Source of the DNA: Lactifluus volemus
Taxonomy: Eukaryota; Basidiomycota; Agaricomycetes; Russulales; Russulaceae
Reading direction: 5' to 3'
Length of the DNA: 64,000 nt
NCBI GenBank assembly: GCA_022376515.1
Contig: WTXI01000040.1
Location: forward strand, 62,001 to 126,000
In this document: piece after piece, positions 35,054-48,605 of the stretch
How positions within the stretch are numbered: the first letter of the stretch is position 1
How the letters are laid out: each line of letters starts with the position of its first letter
Position numbers and translations under genes: made by a program
The notes under the pieces: model-generated
What the model was told of the DNA's origin: nothing
Seen by the model: the letters and a program-made list of their open reading frames with translations, nothing else
Database searches by the model: none

Positions 35054-35632
35054 AGGGGAGCGCAATCAAGGAGCGTAGTCGTGTGGGAGGTCTGGGTGGG
35101 TGCGAGCGTTTCTGGAAATCGATGCCCGAAGATCAGCGGTCAGCTGAGCTCTAGTAGACATCATCGTTCGAGATCTAGGCCAAGACCTTGGTGATAGTTC
35201 AGCCTAGAACGCTCGGTAGATTTCTTTGGGACTCATTTCTGGCTGAGAAGGCTAGATTTATTCTAACAACAGCTTACAGTAACATGGCACGCATGATCTA
35301 TCTGGTATTCTATCGCGCTCCAAAACTTCCCTTGAAACCTTGCCTCGTTTCCTGACGGGAAAAATCACGAAACTAATACAAATGGCTCAAAATTTAGAGG
35401 AAAGGATGCGACCATCTGTGCGTAGCGGGAAGCAAGGCGGGAAGTGTAGAGCGGTTCCAGAGGAGGACAACAGATGGAAAGCCGCCGTCAAAACATCTTG
35501 TTATGAACTCTATGAGCCTAACCTCACTAGTAAACTTGAATGCCATATTATTTTCGACTATTTTAGACAATGATAATACTGGTGGCGCAGCAAATGGCCC
35601 ACACTTGTTTAAGCATCTGTTTATTACGCAGG
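35054..35632. other. Intergenic between PSME4 and acylaminoacyl-peptidase
   Basis: About 580 nt holding the 3' end of the leftward PSME4 transcript and the promoter of the leftward peptidase gene. AT-rich in the middle. No gene, RNA or repeat is supported. Confidence 0.45.
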
Positions 35633-38600
35633 TCAAATGAAAGGGCATAGTCCAAGACAAAAAACGATCGCACAATATGACATGCCGATGAGGATAGTTG
35701 ACAGATTTTGCAGCTGATCTTCATGAAACGCAAGCTGGTCGCGGTGCCATGTATCCTGACGCCAAGGGCAAGGGTCAGAAAATGTACAAGGGGCTACTTA
35801 TTTTAACAGAGCATGCCTGATGGGTCTATAACGAGTCGACATGTTGATTCCGACCTCAGCTTATATTTGAGTTGGACGCTGAAAAGGAATATACACACCT
35901 TCTTGAACTCGGCGGCCATCCTACGGATAGTCGTAGATATAGGTGAAGGATCACACACATGTAGAGCAAGGACTGGTTGAGATGAGGATAGGATCAGTAA
36001 CCGTCAGCTGGAAGGTGGCTTCAGATGGACAGGTAACTGACTATCGGTCAGCGGTGGCATCCATTTCTCAACAGAATATGGGGAACTCTGGATTAGCGCA
36101 CAAAGGCCAAGAATCGCAGTGTGTAGTATTCGCAACGATTCAGCGTAGTCTGGATCTCGTCGGGTAGGAAGTCTGACTTTGCACGTAAGATTTACAAAGT
36201 AGGCCTGAAGTCTGCATCAGTATTTGGGAGGAAGGGCTGAAATAGGTATTGCCTTTAAGGGTATGATGCTCTGCCTTTGCGACACCCTTATAATCCCAGA
36301 AAGTGACTTCGATGCCATTTCTCGTACTTCCACATTGTCATCGGAAAGGCAATTGAGCATGAGCTCCATAATTCGAGACACGGTCGCGTTTGAAATACCC
36401 ATGAGATTGCGATAGAAGAATACAACGAGGGTCGGTAACGACCTGAGGCGGATACGCCAAGACTAAATTTGGGTCAAATAGGACTGTCATTCCATTTGAA
36501 AAATGGTGCTCATACCGTTGAGGAATTGATGACACTGATGAAGCAAACGCCTATAGCCTCGATAGATTCTGGCGGATGTGTGGCTGCGAAAAAAGTGGAG
36601 AGAACAGCCTGGCTCAAGGTTTGCAGGTGCGGGTCATCGCTAAGCTCGGACATGCGGAACATCTCGGGCCTAACGAGAAAAGGGTTGGTATGCGGAAACA
36701 CATAACACCTTATTACGCACATGAGAGGCAGTACGTATGGGAATATTAAGGGTGCTTGGGGGGTAGACAATGAGGCCAATAGCCACAACAACACTGGCGG
36801 CGGGACCTTAGATTCAAGTTGCAGCGTACGACGTATGAATCACTCACATGAAAGGCCAACTTTATCGTACTACGCCCTTTGCTTAGCATGAGTCCCAGAC
36901 CCGGAGGATAGAAGACCTACCGTAGACTGGTTGACCCGCGGGGGAGGAAGGCGTTGCTCCCTCCAATCCGAGAGCTTCGTCACGAGCGTTGAAACCTGTG
37001 GCAGATAGGGAGCACCTCTGTATACGGAAGTCAGTCCCAATGTTGCAGACAAATTGGGGAAGACATACTGTATAAAAACGGGTCATCAGTTGTTGCCACA
37101 GAGCGCAAGAAAGCTTCGACCGATGGATAGCCTAGTCTCCAACGCCTCGTTACAATCACGTATAGATTCGAGGAAATGCAAGCCCTGATCTAAAAAAAAG
37201 AAAGTCTGTGGTGGTACCAGCAGGTACTGTTCTACGTAACTACCTGGGCGAAGCTGACATCCAACCCTCCCAGGAGAAGGGTGAAATATCGATTTAAGAG
37301 AGGAACATCCCGGTATCCGACGTGGTTCAAGAAGTACCCCAAGATGAAAGCGTTTTCACCACTAATGAAGCTGATGAGGTCTCATAGGGCGCTGAGGCGG
37401 TTCTTACATACTCGCAAATGCAGAATCACCATAGAAATCGAGCGGTAGCGAGAGGATCCAATCCGATAAAGCAGGGATACGCCGCGGGTCTCGGCCTTTC
37501 AATAGCACCTTCATAAACATGGTCAAAGAGTGAATATACTTAACGACTTCGGACACACTCACAGCAATAGTGGCATTCCAGAAACCAATAGTATCTGGTG
37601 TAAGGTTGGCGTATATACGACCTAAACGCGAAAGTACCCAAGACCAGAGCTGGTCAACGTGTTGCCTTGGCCAGTTCTTTGCCCCTGTGTTGTGAACCGC
37701 TTAGCTATATCCCAAATTATACAGCAAGTCTCGAAAATACCGCGTGTAATTCCTGCAAGTACCTCAGCTCCCGCCCGTTGTCTGAACCGGTTTCCATCCC
37801 ACAACAATTGTTCTACAGTCTTCAGAATGTTCTCGAGGCCTTCACCTTGGGACATCTTGACTGGGTTGCTACGTGAGTGCCAGAGTAGCCCTCGGAGCCG
37901 GGACTTCTTACCAATAGATTTGATAAATGTAACGTTGTTAATCCTAAACTCTGGAGTGGTTATATTCATATTTCGACTATATTCTTGGCCCCAAAGCTCC
38001 ATTAATTTTTCGAAATACTCTGCCTGTGAGGTGACCTCCCAAAGCGCATCAAGAATTGCTTTCGATGCTGGTTCCCATGTGATAGGCGGGTCCCCAACAG
38101 GAACGGGTGTATACGCCTTAGTTTTAGATGCCCATGTAATAAAGCCAGATTGTTGTTTATCAACGTAAAGGGCGCTGCAAGCGCTTTAAGATCAGTGTCG
38201 TTTCACAAGATACAAGACCACGTCCCCTGACACTTACTCATCCTCGATCAAAGGCACCCTGCTAGTATACTCATGAAACTCGGAATCATTCTTGATTTGA
38301 ATGTATCTTGCGATGGGACTTTGCCACTCATGTAACCAAAGGTCGGTCGGTGTTTGGGAGTACGTACGCATCTTGATCATACTCAGCAATTTTACGACAC
38401 CCCTACAAAGACAGGTTAGGGTCCATTTTATACAGCGAGGGAAACATACGGACTTCTGAGCAATGTCTCGGAGCGGCGGATGTGGACTTAGTGTGTGATT
38501 GATAAATAATTTAGCTACGTCAGACGGAGGAACAACATCTCTGCGGAGAAGTCCGTTCAAGAACCGAAGAGCCAGGTGTATATATCGCCACTGGTACAGC

Positions 38601-41600
38601 TTCAATATCGTTGCGCTCAAAGAACACCCAACACTCACGTGTGTCGTCGGTCTGAACGCAATCTCTGCAATTGCCGAGACCTATTTAGGCAAGTACTTAG
38701 TAAACAAGCCTACCACATTGCGTAGGGCGTACCGTTTGGGCATATTTTCTCTCCCTAGCCACAGCACGCACGCTGGACTTGTAGAGCGCTTCCTTGAGAA
38801 GATCAAGATCGATCAGATCTGGTGAAAGTTCTACACCAAGGTCATCCAAAGCCGTTTTGACTGAAGGGGTGTCCTCAGGGTAGGCGTCTGTTCGCGTGTT
38901 TTCTTCCGCTAGAAAGGCGATTGCATAATTTGCAACAGAGTTCACCAATTTCTGAATGGAAGGCTAGCAGGGACGCCTTAGAGACTGACTCGATATGGGA
39001 CAAGGGTACAAGTACCTTCTCTTGATGTTGACATTCAAGTAACGCTAGGAGGTACTGACCATATAATTCAGGGTCTCTGGGGTCTTTGTGCGGAATCTAT
39101 GAGAGTGTAGACAACGAATGTGACATGAATGAGTTACCAGCGAGGGCATGTAAGACTGTATTAAGATCAGTAATGGCACTCGAGGAATATAATTGAAGGC
39201 TTGACCTATCCCTTTGTTCCAGAGAACATATAATGCGCCCTTCATACGGTCCGGATCAGATTCTTTTACCAGTACATCGATGGCACGTGGAAGTATCAAC
39301 TTGATTGACCTGATGAAGTACTGTGGACGGTGAGCAGGGGAGATTATCTACCGTACGACGCGAGCTCACTCCAGACGCCACATTACTCAGGACGACTTGC
39401 GCATGCCTATCAGCGACCCATGTCTCAGCAAAAGGCTTACGTCAGCCCAGCCGATTCTCGCACCTTCGAACCCTTGTGTATGGCGCCAGCGACAGGTCTA
39501 AGATATCTTTGATGAGGTGGTCATCGAGTTCCGATCGACGTCGAAATAAGGCGTGCATGTACACTCGCTCGCTGTGATAGATGAGAGCACGCCTGATATG
39601 AATAAATCGCGAGTTCTCTTTCTGCCTTGGCCACACTCGATTGAGTCTGTAGGAGGCTGGTTAATATCGTATACAAGATGCCGGGTGGTAACTGACTCCC
39701 GAACGGTCACAAAGTTCTTTTTCAAGTTGACAAGGGCCCCACTTCGGAGGGCATAGTCAAGCAAGTAAGTATCGATGCCATTGACCACAGAGAGAATAGC
39801 ATCGATATGATCTTCCGCTTCACACTCCCGCTTCAGAGCCAATGCCGCACCATGAACCACTCGACCAAGGCGCAGACGGTGGCCATACGCCATTTGATAC
39901 CTCCAGTCTTCTGGGTCAATAAGGGCAAAACCGGCTTGAACATCGATTGTCTGCACGATAAGGCGGTCGACCTCCGAGCCCGGGTTTAATCCCGTTTCGA
40001 CTACGTCCTTCGGGGGCTCTTTGCATAATGTCGGTAAACCCTGCCACGCGGATCTCGCGATGCATAGATAACTGAACAAGGCTTCTTCGGTTGTGTTATA
40101 TCTGCATCGAAGTCTTTCATGCTTACCGACAAAAATCATTACGAGAGACACTGTCCCAGGAACTGGCGGTCGGAAGAAGACCTTCGACCTTATCCAATGC
40201 AGGAGATACGATGCGATTGAGAATGTCGAGTATGAAGGAAATCTCTTCGTCTGAAGGGACTGCAGCGGGCTAAAACTCCCTGACCTTTACTGTGGTAAAC
40301 TCTTGACTCACCATGCCATTCAAGTTTAATATCCTCGATTTTGTAAAGCTTTCCCCAGTGCGAGTTATGATCTCTGTCAAACTCTGAGTTGTTTTCGTCA
40401 GCAGCCCTAAAGATATATTCGTTCTGAGAACGAACCGTCACTATTCCATTGGTCAGTGTTTACAAAACACGCATTGAGAGGATACACCCCGACAAGGGTT
40501 CTGAGGACACAGTTGATGAGACGACCAGTACCACTGTACCCTCTCTCATTGAAGGTTTTGTCAGCTAGTAACGATAGCATCTCAATAATATCAGGCTTGT
40601 GTTTGAGAATCTGGTAAGGTCGCGTAGGGTATCAGAAAAATTTGCGCGGATCCCCGCCAGGGCTCAACATACTGCAGTTCCACCGTTGCCGAGACATCCA
40701 CAAAGAATGGACAGGTCTGCATATCACAATTATCAAAAATAAAAATAAAAATCATCTGACGACGATGCCGTACTCCAATGCAGTGTTATGTCGGAGGGAA
40801 TAACGGCATGGATCGAAGTTGTTCGAATGCTCGATGCCCCATGTTTCAGTTCATCCTTGATCTGCGATCGACAGAAAGGTAAAAACTTGTCAATCGTCTT
40901 GGCAGGGCGCGCCGAGGCAAGACTTGAAATGAGCTGCCCGATTGCTTTCACAGCGTTCGATTTCACATTCGTCGTAGCATAGTCATATATAAGCTTGAGG
41001 ACGAGATCGAAAAGGGACTCTGAAAGATGAACGCAGATGACGTTGAGCATACCCTTGATCGATTTGAGTACGCTATCTTCTTGCTTCCCACCCGTTGTGT
41101 TGTTCTCACCACCTTCTTCCGGGAGATTCTCGTACAGCGACAAGACGCGGCGGAAGAGAGAAGTAACCCAATCTATACGCATCTCTCGGTTGGAGTGGCT
41201 AACAGAATAGAAGGAGCGACACGTACCAGCGAATCCAGCAGTGCTCTCGCGAGCTAGAATTCGTTCTTCAACTTTGTTCAGTGTCTGGTAAGCCTTATGC
41301 TCCGTTCCATCTAAAAGATGTATCCCATCATCAACATCCGTGCTTTCGCCTGGCGCGTTATTAGAGGACGGCAATCCCGATCGAGTTGACGAAAGGTCTC
41401 CGATCTTAAGGTTCTGAACGACAGCAGAGATAAACATGGTCGTGCAGACCGTTTTGGAAGGATCATTCTTCGCGTAGAGAAAATAATGAGTGGACATCAT
41501 ACAACCATAGCTATCGCCTACCAGATCAATGCCGGGAATACACATCTCAAGCAGAGGTATGATGTGTTTCTGTCCACCTAACCAGATCCTCTCCGAAGAT

Positions 41601-43648
41601 AGGGGAAGGGACACGCTCGCAAGCATTCCCAGGACAGCAGTGGTACGGTGGGTCTCATTGACCACCTCAAGTCCATCATACGCACGCTCCAGAAGCTCAG
41701 GCATGACAAGGGCTGGCTCCAAGAAAGCTAGTGAGCGCAAGGCACCTCGAGCAAGGCGAATCGATACAGCGTCCTTTGAGAACATAGAAAGAAGAGCTGG
41801 CGTCTTCACAGTCAAAACAAAAGCCCTTCGAAGTGCAGAAGTCAACCGATGTGTCTAGGGAGTTATAGGTTAATATATTTCTGTGATGACAAGAAGCTAG
41901 AGGCAGACAGGTGGGGTTTTACAGGTCGGCAATTCTTCTTCGTGCCAACGCTTGCAGAACTCCGAGGTTAAGGAACGGAGGAGTTTGGTTAACTAGAGAG
42001 AAATGAGCACGCAGAAGAGAATCCGAGTAAATTGGTCACGTACGGTCAGGGACCACACTCCCGAGTTCGATGGATGGAAGAAGGACTCGGTACTCGTGAT
42101 AAGTTTATTCAAAGATTCCATCGCTTTCGAACCAGCAAGATATCCAACTTGGGGGGAAGAGAATTTGCCTTCGTCTAGCAAAAGTGGGGTTTCGGAGCGG
42201 ACCGGTCCATCGATGGCTATCGAATATATTATGATTTTTGCCAAGGAAGCTAAGCGGATTATCAGCCCTATTCTGGAGGAACACTGGGCCGGCTCACTAA
42301 TGCGGTTGACAGTCTTATTGATCCTAGGAGATGAGGACTTAACCCCGACCTTGGCCAACACGGCCTCCGCTTGCGCCAGTGACGAGTTACTTCTCTGTAC
42401 GGAAACATTTAAGGTCATCTCAAAGCTCCGTGCTATTGACACATACTCCATACGCTCCTACTGGTACATCTGGGAAATGTGAGTCGACATTTACTGTTAT
42501 TAAATTCGTCACGTACTCATTGATTCCAGAGCTTTGCTCATGAGCATGGTCCATTCCGTCTCACTCCAAATACCTACATCTTTCCACTGCGCCCCACCTT
42601 CCAATCCAGCAGTTCCAGCAACATGCGCTTCAGATAGTTCTCCCATGAATTCTATCAATCTATCATCGATCAGCGAGGAATTCAAGGCCTCCCAAATTTT
42701 GAACATAGTGGGAAGGTACAGGTGAGTGTGGGTCGGGGGAAGGAACGAAGTCATTACTGGGATCATGGTCGAATACGTCTATAGGAGATGGATATAACTT
42801 AGCAACTTAGACTCGCGACCCGGTTATGTCAACATACCTCTTGAGTAATGAGTGGGATGAATGTCTCAAGCATCTCAGGTATGTCACTCGCAGGGTAATA
42901 ATATTTAGACCTTTGAGCTACGTAGAGAAATATATTCACGACGCCGCGCCTAAAACGGTGTTCATCTTGTGGTTGCTCCGTGTTAATCGACAGTAACTTA
43001 CGGAAGATTGAGGAACCCAGTTTTGGGCCAGAGTTCCTTCTGTAGGACTCGCCACAGAGGTCTCCAGGGGAGCTGTAGGTCCTCGGGCTCGAGTTTCCGA
43101 CGCGTATCTGACTTGCCAGCGATCAACTTGGAGAACATATCCGCCGATTTGCGAATCAAGCGTGGCTCGATACCAGGGAGAATGGAAAGTTCGTAATACA
43201 ATCGCGCCAGCTTGGCACGAATACGAACGGGCATGGGATAAAGCATAAGCAACCAGCTATATGGAACCGTTTTCTCAACGGAAGAGTAGGACACGTCAGA
43301 CCATACTACGCACCATTGCAAAACGCCACTCCAAGAGACGAGGACGGGCCAGTTCTTTGCCTCCGCACAGATCATGATCCTTCCAAGAATAAACTCGAGC
43401 CGTTCCCGCATGTCCTCCTTCGACTCGATATTGTATGGAAGTGAGAGGTGAGTTTGGAGAGAGGGGCGCAGTTTGTCCGTGGTTCGATCTAAATCCTCGT
43501 GCGACAGATCCACGCTTTCTGTGGAGGGCGAGTCCGGGGCCGAACAGATTTCTTCTTCTTCCATAGCGAGGGAATCCAAGGGGCAACTATATGCTTCTAA
43601 AGGCGCCCAATCGTGGAGGTTAAATACTGGGTGACTCGTTGGTGACAC
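35633..43648 (-). CDS. BLM10: Proteasome activator BLM10/PSME4 (PA200)
   Basis: Very large HEAT-repeat protein that caps the 20S proteasome and opens its gate, mainly in the nucleus. The gene spans about 8 kb with many introns. I traced landmarks rather than every exon. Near the N-terminus are the acidic MEEEEICSAPDS region and LQLPWRPLWRVLQKELWPK. Then come DDRLIEFMGELSEAHVAGTAG and AQWKDVGIWSETEWTML (near 42650-42530), SLAKIIIYSIAIDGP and SLNKLITSTESFFHPSNSG (near 42230-42070), and KNDPSKTVCTTMFISAVVQN (near 41480). ELDDHLIKDILDLSLAPYTRVRR lies near 39510. The BLM10 C-terminal part follows: VEVREMASKSLSGIIR, LPTRRDPDYAESLRILHTAI, DTWHRDQLAFHEDQLQNLS. The last exon is 35633..35755. One early intron is 43257..43313. 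A C-terminal intron begins with GC (AAAG|GCAATA near 36254). The expected end near SYYA is replaced by SYC plus about a dozen extra residues, so the C-terminal gate-opening motif may be altered. No ATG fits the frame at 43648, so the true start is probably ATG of MEEEE or in an unseen first exon. Confidence 0.88.
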
Positions 43649-43956
43649 ATCATCGCGACAGGACTGCGATCATACGTGAAGCTACTACCATCAACCTGGG
43701 GGTAGGCAAAGTCGAGATTCGATTTTCGGAATTTAGGCACAATTATAGTTAACCTTGCAAAGTTGTCCGTCTAAGTTTGTTTATCCTCCAAACAAATCTA
43801 ACCAAATGAGGCAATCATCGCGGACAAGTCGGGCGAGTCTGACTACGGGATTGGCCTTGGGGTTTTATTTGCCACGCACGCAACCGTTGCTTTAATCCCC
43901 ACCGAGCTCTACAGTAACATCCCCATTTACGATCCATTCATCATATAAAACACCCA
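43649..43956. promoter_or_regulatory. Shared upstream region of PSME4 and DUF6535 copy B
   Basis: About 310 nt separates the divergent PSME4 and DUF6535 coding regions. A TATAAA lies at about 43944-43949, only some 10 nt before the DUF6535 ATG at 43957. The TATA-like element and a GAGCTC..AGTAACATCC block about 40 nt upstream recur ahead of copies A and D, so they are inherited parts of the g ene's 5' region. If the TATA box works, transcription would begin downstream of the first ATG. Confidence 0.45.
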
Positions 43957-46449
43957 ATGGACCAAGAACCCCCTCCTGAAGAACAGCGAATCAGTATGTT
44001 AACCGATACCTAGCTTTATCGAGCCCTATCAACGAACTCGTCTTCCCCTATAGCTGGCCTTCGTGACGTCCCCCGTCCAGAGAAAAATCAATCTTCTCAG
44101 GGACAGGCCAACTTTAACGATAGCTCAGGCCCCCTCTTTGATATGTACGTTAAGATGACAGAGAAAGAAGATGAAAAAATGGCCAAACGGTGGCAAAAGG
44201 ATGCAGACGGCATCCTCATTTTCGTGAGCCCTCATGTTAGTCTCCGCGCTGGGGTGCAGCAGTAAACCTGAATACTGTAGACTGGCTTATTCTCTGCTGC
44301 CCTCGCAGCATTGGCTGCCGTCTCGGTTCAAGACCTCAAGCCAAATCCACAAGATACCTCTGCTTTCTATCTCGCGAACATCTATCAACTTCTTGCCAAC
44401 CCAAATATATCTCGTGAATCGATCCTCGCCACTACAGCTCAACCACCTCCTTTCTCTCCTCCTAAATCAGCAGTCTTCGTCAACTCACTGTGGTTCCTCA
44501 GTTTGGTCATCAGTCTTACATGTGCCCTACTGGCGACTATGTTACAGCAATGGGCGCGTCGATACGTCACAATTACACAACCTCCACGGTACAGCCCACA
44601 CAGGCGAGCGCCGATCCGTGCATTCTTTGCTAATGGGGTAGAAAAGTTTCATCTTCCGTGGTCGGTTGAAGCATTGCCCGCTCTTCTACACCTGGCTCTG
44701 TTCCTGTTCTTTTCTGGACTGGGTATATTTCTGTTCAACATTAATCACACTGTATTTAGTGTGGTCATTTGGTGGGTCGGACTTGCGGGAGCGGTATACG
44801 GATGCGTCACGTTGATGCCAATCTTCTGGAACGATAGCCCCTATTATGCACCACTTTCTTCCTCGATGTGGTTCTTCTATTCTGGCATCCAATATGCAGT
44901 CTCCCGTATTACTTTATTTCTTTGGTATCGCTACACACTTTTCGCCTACACGTCGCCGGCAAGATATCGCACACGATTCCTTGGGGGTATGACGAAGGCC
45001 GTTCAAGACACTGGCGAGAAATTGTCGGCGGAAATAAACGACCGTATCCTGACATGGACACTTGACTCTCTGGATGAAGATAAGGATTTTGAACAGCTCA
45101 TCGAAGCCATCCCTGGCTTCTGTAGTTCAGAGGTGGTCCGCGACTCGGTCCGCAACTCGACCCCCCAACTCGCTTTTACCAAAGTGGACGAGACATTGGC
45201 ATGGGCATTTTATGGGTTCATACGCCGTACTTTGGCTTCTAGTTCGGTCTCGGAGGCAGACAAGAAAAGGCGTATCATCATCAGCGCGAAGGCCGCCGAT
45301 ACAGCACAACTCGCCCGTACGACCATGTACACCCTCGTCGCGCTCTTCTTATTTGACGACATAGTGTTGCGGTCGGATGAGATTGTGCGGTCTCTGAGAA
45401 GCAGCGACGACGGAGATCCTGGTTTATGTTCTCAAGGGATAATTTCCGGTGTCATTGCAAACGTGCCAGAACGGGATGACCGTTGGATCGCACTAGCCAA
45501 GGGTCAACTGGGCGTATCAGACGAGGTTCTTCGATATTACCTCGCAAATGGTGACAGTGTTCTCCTTGCCAACTTGATCCATATCACTCGACCTCTCGTC
45601 CACCTGTGTTTCAGCAGTAATTCAATACCGGGTGGTGATCTTAGGACCGTTCTGGAATGCATATCCATATTCGACATTGAAAATACGCTTCCAGAACTGC
45701 AGCACGACTTCTGTTCCTTGTGGAATGAAATCGTTCGAGAAGCACACATTCGCGAATCCTCTACCATTTCTTTTTATATTCTCGGAGCCATTCGGCATCT
45801 TTATATCGCTTTACATCAAGACACCGATGCTGCCTCGATTGGCGAGATGGATCCTTTCAAGTATCAATTGTGCGATATCCCGGGCCATCACTCCGATACC
45901 GTGATAGGCGATCGCAACCCCACCTCATCACCTGCCGCCGACATCGCTCCGTCCATAAACCCTGTCCTGTCATCCTTTCCTGCATTGAACGCAGATCATA
46001 GGCGCATAGATATTGCAGAACAATCATCTCCCCATGATGTACCCGATGCTACCGACACTAACAATGTAGATCTCAGTCTCATCTCTGACATCTCATTATC
46101 ACCTTTACCAGCATCAGTTCCCAATGACACGGTCGCTGCTAACACCCTAGCTTCTCTCGCATTCCAGATTAACCAAGTGACCGCTCCTCCTGACCCTCTT
46201 CCTCTTCTCTCCACCTCAGCAACAGCAATTTTACCTGCGCTTCCGGAGGGAACCCCGGTTTTGCACCCGGCCACGGCATTGAATGATGGAACATTCAACG
46301 ACCGTCGGGATCCCGATCTGCGTCATAATGTGGTCGGCCTAGAACAGTCCCAGAAGCCAGCTACGTCCGCCCCTGAGGTGGCTACAGATGTTTTGCGGCA
46401 TCCCCTTGACGAAGCATCTGTCTCTCGCGACATTGATCATTCAGAGTAG
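43957..46449 (+). CDS. DUF6535 multi-pass membrane protein, copy B (intact)
   Basis: The only intact member of four here. Exons 43957..43993, 44054..44223 and 44281..46449 join in frame to 791 residues, beginning MDQEPPPEEQRITGLRDVPR. The N-terminal third is the DUF6535 domain. It has a soluble segment with KMAKRWQKDADGILIF (about 54-69), then hydrophobic stretches around 70-85, 133-156, 199-220 and 225-248, with LQQWARRYVTITQPPRYSPH after the second. The middle part is helical and Leu-rich (IITSAKA-type and LPELQHDFCSLWNEI). The last ~200 residues are Ser/Thr/Pro-rich and probably disordered. Family function is unknown; such genes are often multicopy in Agaricomycetes. It is divergent from PSME4 and shares its upstream DNA. 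The close TATA box leaves a downstream start possible. Confidence 0.85.
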
Positions 46450-47201
46450 AGGGGAAACAATTATGTCTGCCAATGCTATATACAGATGCGACCCAATTGG
46501 ATATTTATCGGTATATACTGTATGCTTCTGTCGGTATGTGAACCCCTTGTCAGTTTTCCTCTGTCTCGGTTTTCACCCTATTCTGTTTGTGTCAAAGTAA
46601 AGTTTGTTTTTATAAACATGATTTCCCTGCTCACTAAGTTTTGATTTGTCGTTCTGCCGGTGCGTCTCTAATCGTGTAGATAGAATGTTGTATAACGTCC
46701 ATTGACGACTGCCCAGATGTTTTCTGTACTCAGTGTATATATCTACACGTCCGAGTTGGATATAACAACTTGTAGCATCCATATGGCTTTGCCGGTGACC
46801 CTCTCCTTCAAATCCATACATCTCACGCATCCTCTCCACCACCACCATCCCCCACACACAACATCTACAGCATCCACTGGCGTCTCTTATCGTGCCCGGT
46901 ATACATTTCCTGGGAAGTCTTCCTGTTGTGGAAGACCTCCGTTTATGCCTACATCGAGCCAAAGCTGCAGAGGCCATGAAGAAACGTTTTGGACATGTGA
47001 AAGGCGCGTCCCCTGGCAGCCCAATCGGCAACTTCGTCATACCAAGGGTAATCTAAAAGGGGTACCGATGGCCGAAACTCCAAGAAAAACTGTCCTTAGC
47101 TTTCCAGTCCTCACTGACTTCGATTATTTGACAATAGGGCAATATTTAACAATAGTCGAACCCTAGTACACGTATCACCTATGTGTGTTGGCCCTTTCCC
47201 A
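46450..47201. other. Intergenic, 3' flank of copy B
   Basis: The first ~170 nt are 3' flank also found, diverged, after copies C and D (the GACCCAATTGGATATTTAT block and the TATGCTTCG..GTATGTGA block). Open frames at 46702..47166 (plus, His-rich) and 46573..47040 (minus) resemble nothing I know and probably arise by chance. Confidence 0.45.
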
Positions 47202-48539
47202 TCAAATTATTGTCATAAGTAATTGATAGGCTGTCGCCGCCGTAAGACGCTCCGATGGAATCTCTTTCGTCATCAAATCGAGCAAGTTGTCGTACTGGCG
47301 AATCTTGTCGCATGCGGTAGTGACTGCTCGGTGGTTCTTCTGTAAGTGGAAATCAACACTCAGGGTGAAAAAATAATAGGGCAAGATAATAAATGCTTAC
47401 ATCACGTGCTTTTTGAATCTCTATCTGAAGCGTTCTCCCAAGATTAAACACATCAGCGGAGAACATGTCATATGTTTCTTCACCTTCCTTCAGCTGTTCC
47501 GGTGCTGCAGTATGGGAAGGAGGTACCATGTTAGGGCGTACGAGGGGCTCGATGCCTCTCTGAAAATGTACGGCACATTCGAAATCTATAAAAGCCATTC
47601 GAAAATCGAACGTGCTGTGGAAAGGTACGATTGGCGCATTCAATTCGCCACTGCTAACCACCTCCATCGGACGACTATTGCTGTGGTTGAATAGAATGTT
47701 ACCAGCGTGGATGTCCTGGTTATCAAATTTAGCATGAGGGAAAGAACCAATGTAATTCGATGACATGTGACGCAACGTACCCCATGTCCAATCCGATTTT
47801 CGTGCATGAAAGCGACACCCTATGTTCAATTCAGTTCATGATATAATAGATAGAGGTGAGAACGCATCACCTCAATCAATTGCCGCGCCATCTCAAGCCT
47901 TGTATTCATACTATCGAAAAAGGGCCAGTTCCACGTATCACCCCAGCATGCTTGAGATATGAATGTCCAGTGACCGGCAGGTATGAATTCTACACATGGG
48001 ATTGTATGATTGCGAGGGTCCGCTCGCAGTGGATTTGTTGACAACATTTGAAGGATTTGAAATGTTGGACTCTCCGTTGGAACTACTTCGAGGAGAACGT
48101 TGCGATAACAAGAATCGGCGGCGAGATACATTGAGGATTTCTACGTCAAGCGAGCAAGAAATAAGAGTTGTGTAACCACGTCAGACTAAGATGACAATGA
48201 AGTCATACCATTTGACAATAACCGCCTCTGAGGAGGAATTCTTGAGTCCATTTTGTTCGATGAATAAAGTCTTCGTCGTCAGCCGGATAGAATGGATCCT
48301 TTGCAGCCTTAGTTGGACAGCATCCGGAGATGGAACGCTTATTATATTCTTCACTCCCGTACAAAGCATATCCGTAAACTTCAAGGAATGGCTGGAACGC
48401 TTTCCATGGTTTGTCGAAATCATCGACTTCAAAGTCTGGCCATTCATGAAGATCACGAAGATACTCTGGAGGCTATTTTTGACAAACGTCAACATCTTGC
48501 GGATAGTAGTAACGACGTACTCACCGCTGGTGAAGGCAT
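47202..48539 (-). CDS. Protein kinase-like protein, probably catalytically impaired
   Basis: Six exons, 48525..48539, 48209..48472, 47871..48140, 47781..47819, 47401..47715 and 47202..47339, all GT-AG, give 346 residues from the ATG at 48539 (MPSPAPPEYLRDLHEWPDFE). The fold is that of small Agaricomycete kinase-like proteins. There is a lysine-strand equivalent YRNVLLEVV (about 105-113), then the hinge region, GVAFMHENRIGHGDIHAGN with the catalytic-loop Asp about 197, and AFIDFECAVHF (about 237-247). APEQLKEGEETYDMFSADVF matches the APE/substrate region. The residue aligned to the ATP-binding Lys is Glu (about 111) and DFG reads DFE, so it is probably a pseudokinase or has an unusual nucleotide mode. 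Its 5' end abuts the truncated DUF6535 copy C, and only about 67 nt separate its ATG from that homology. Confidence 0.75.
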
Positions 48540-48605
48540 GTTTAGAAAGATGACATTTTCCGAGTCCCGCCGGAAGTTTGTCTTCATTACCAGTTCGGGT
48601 ATTGC

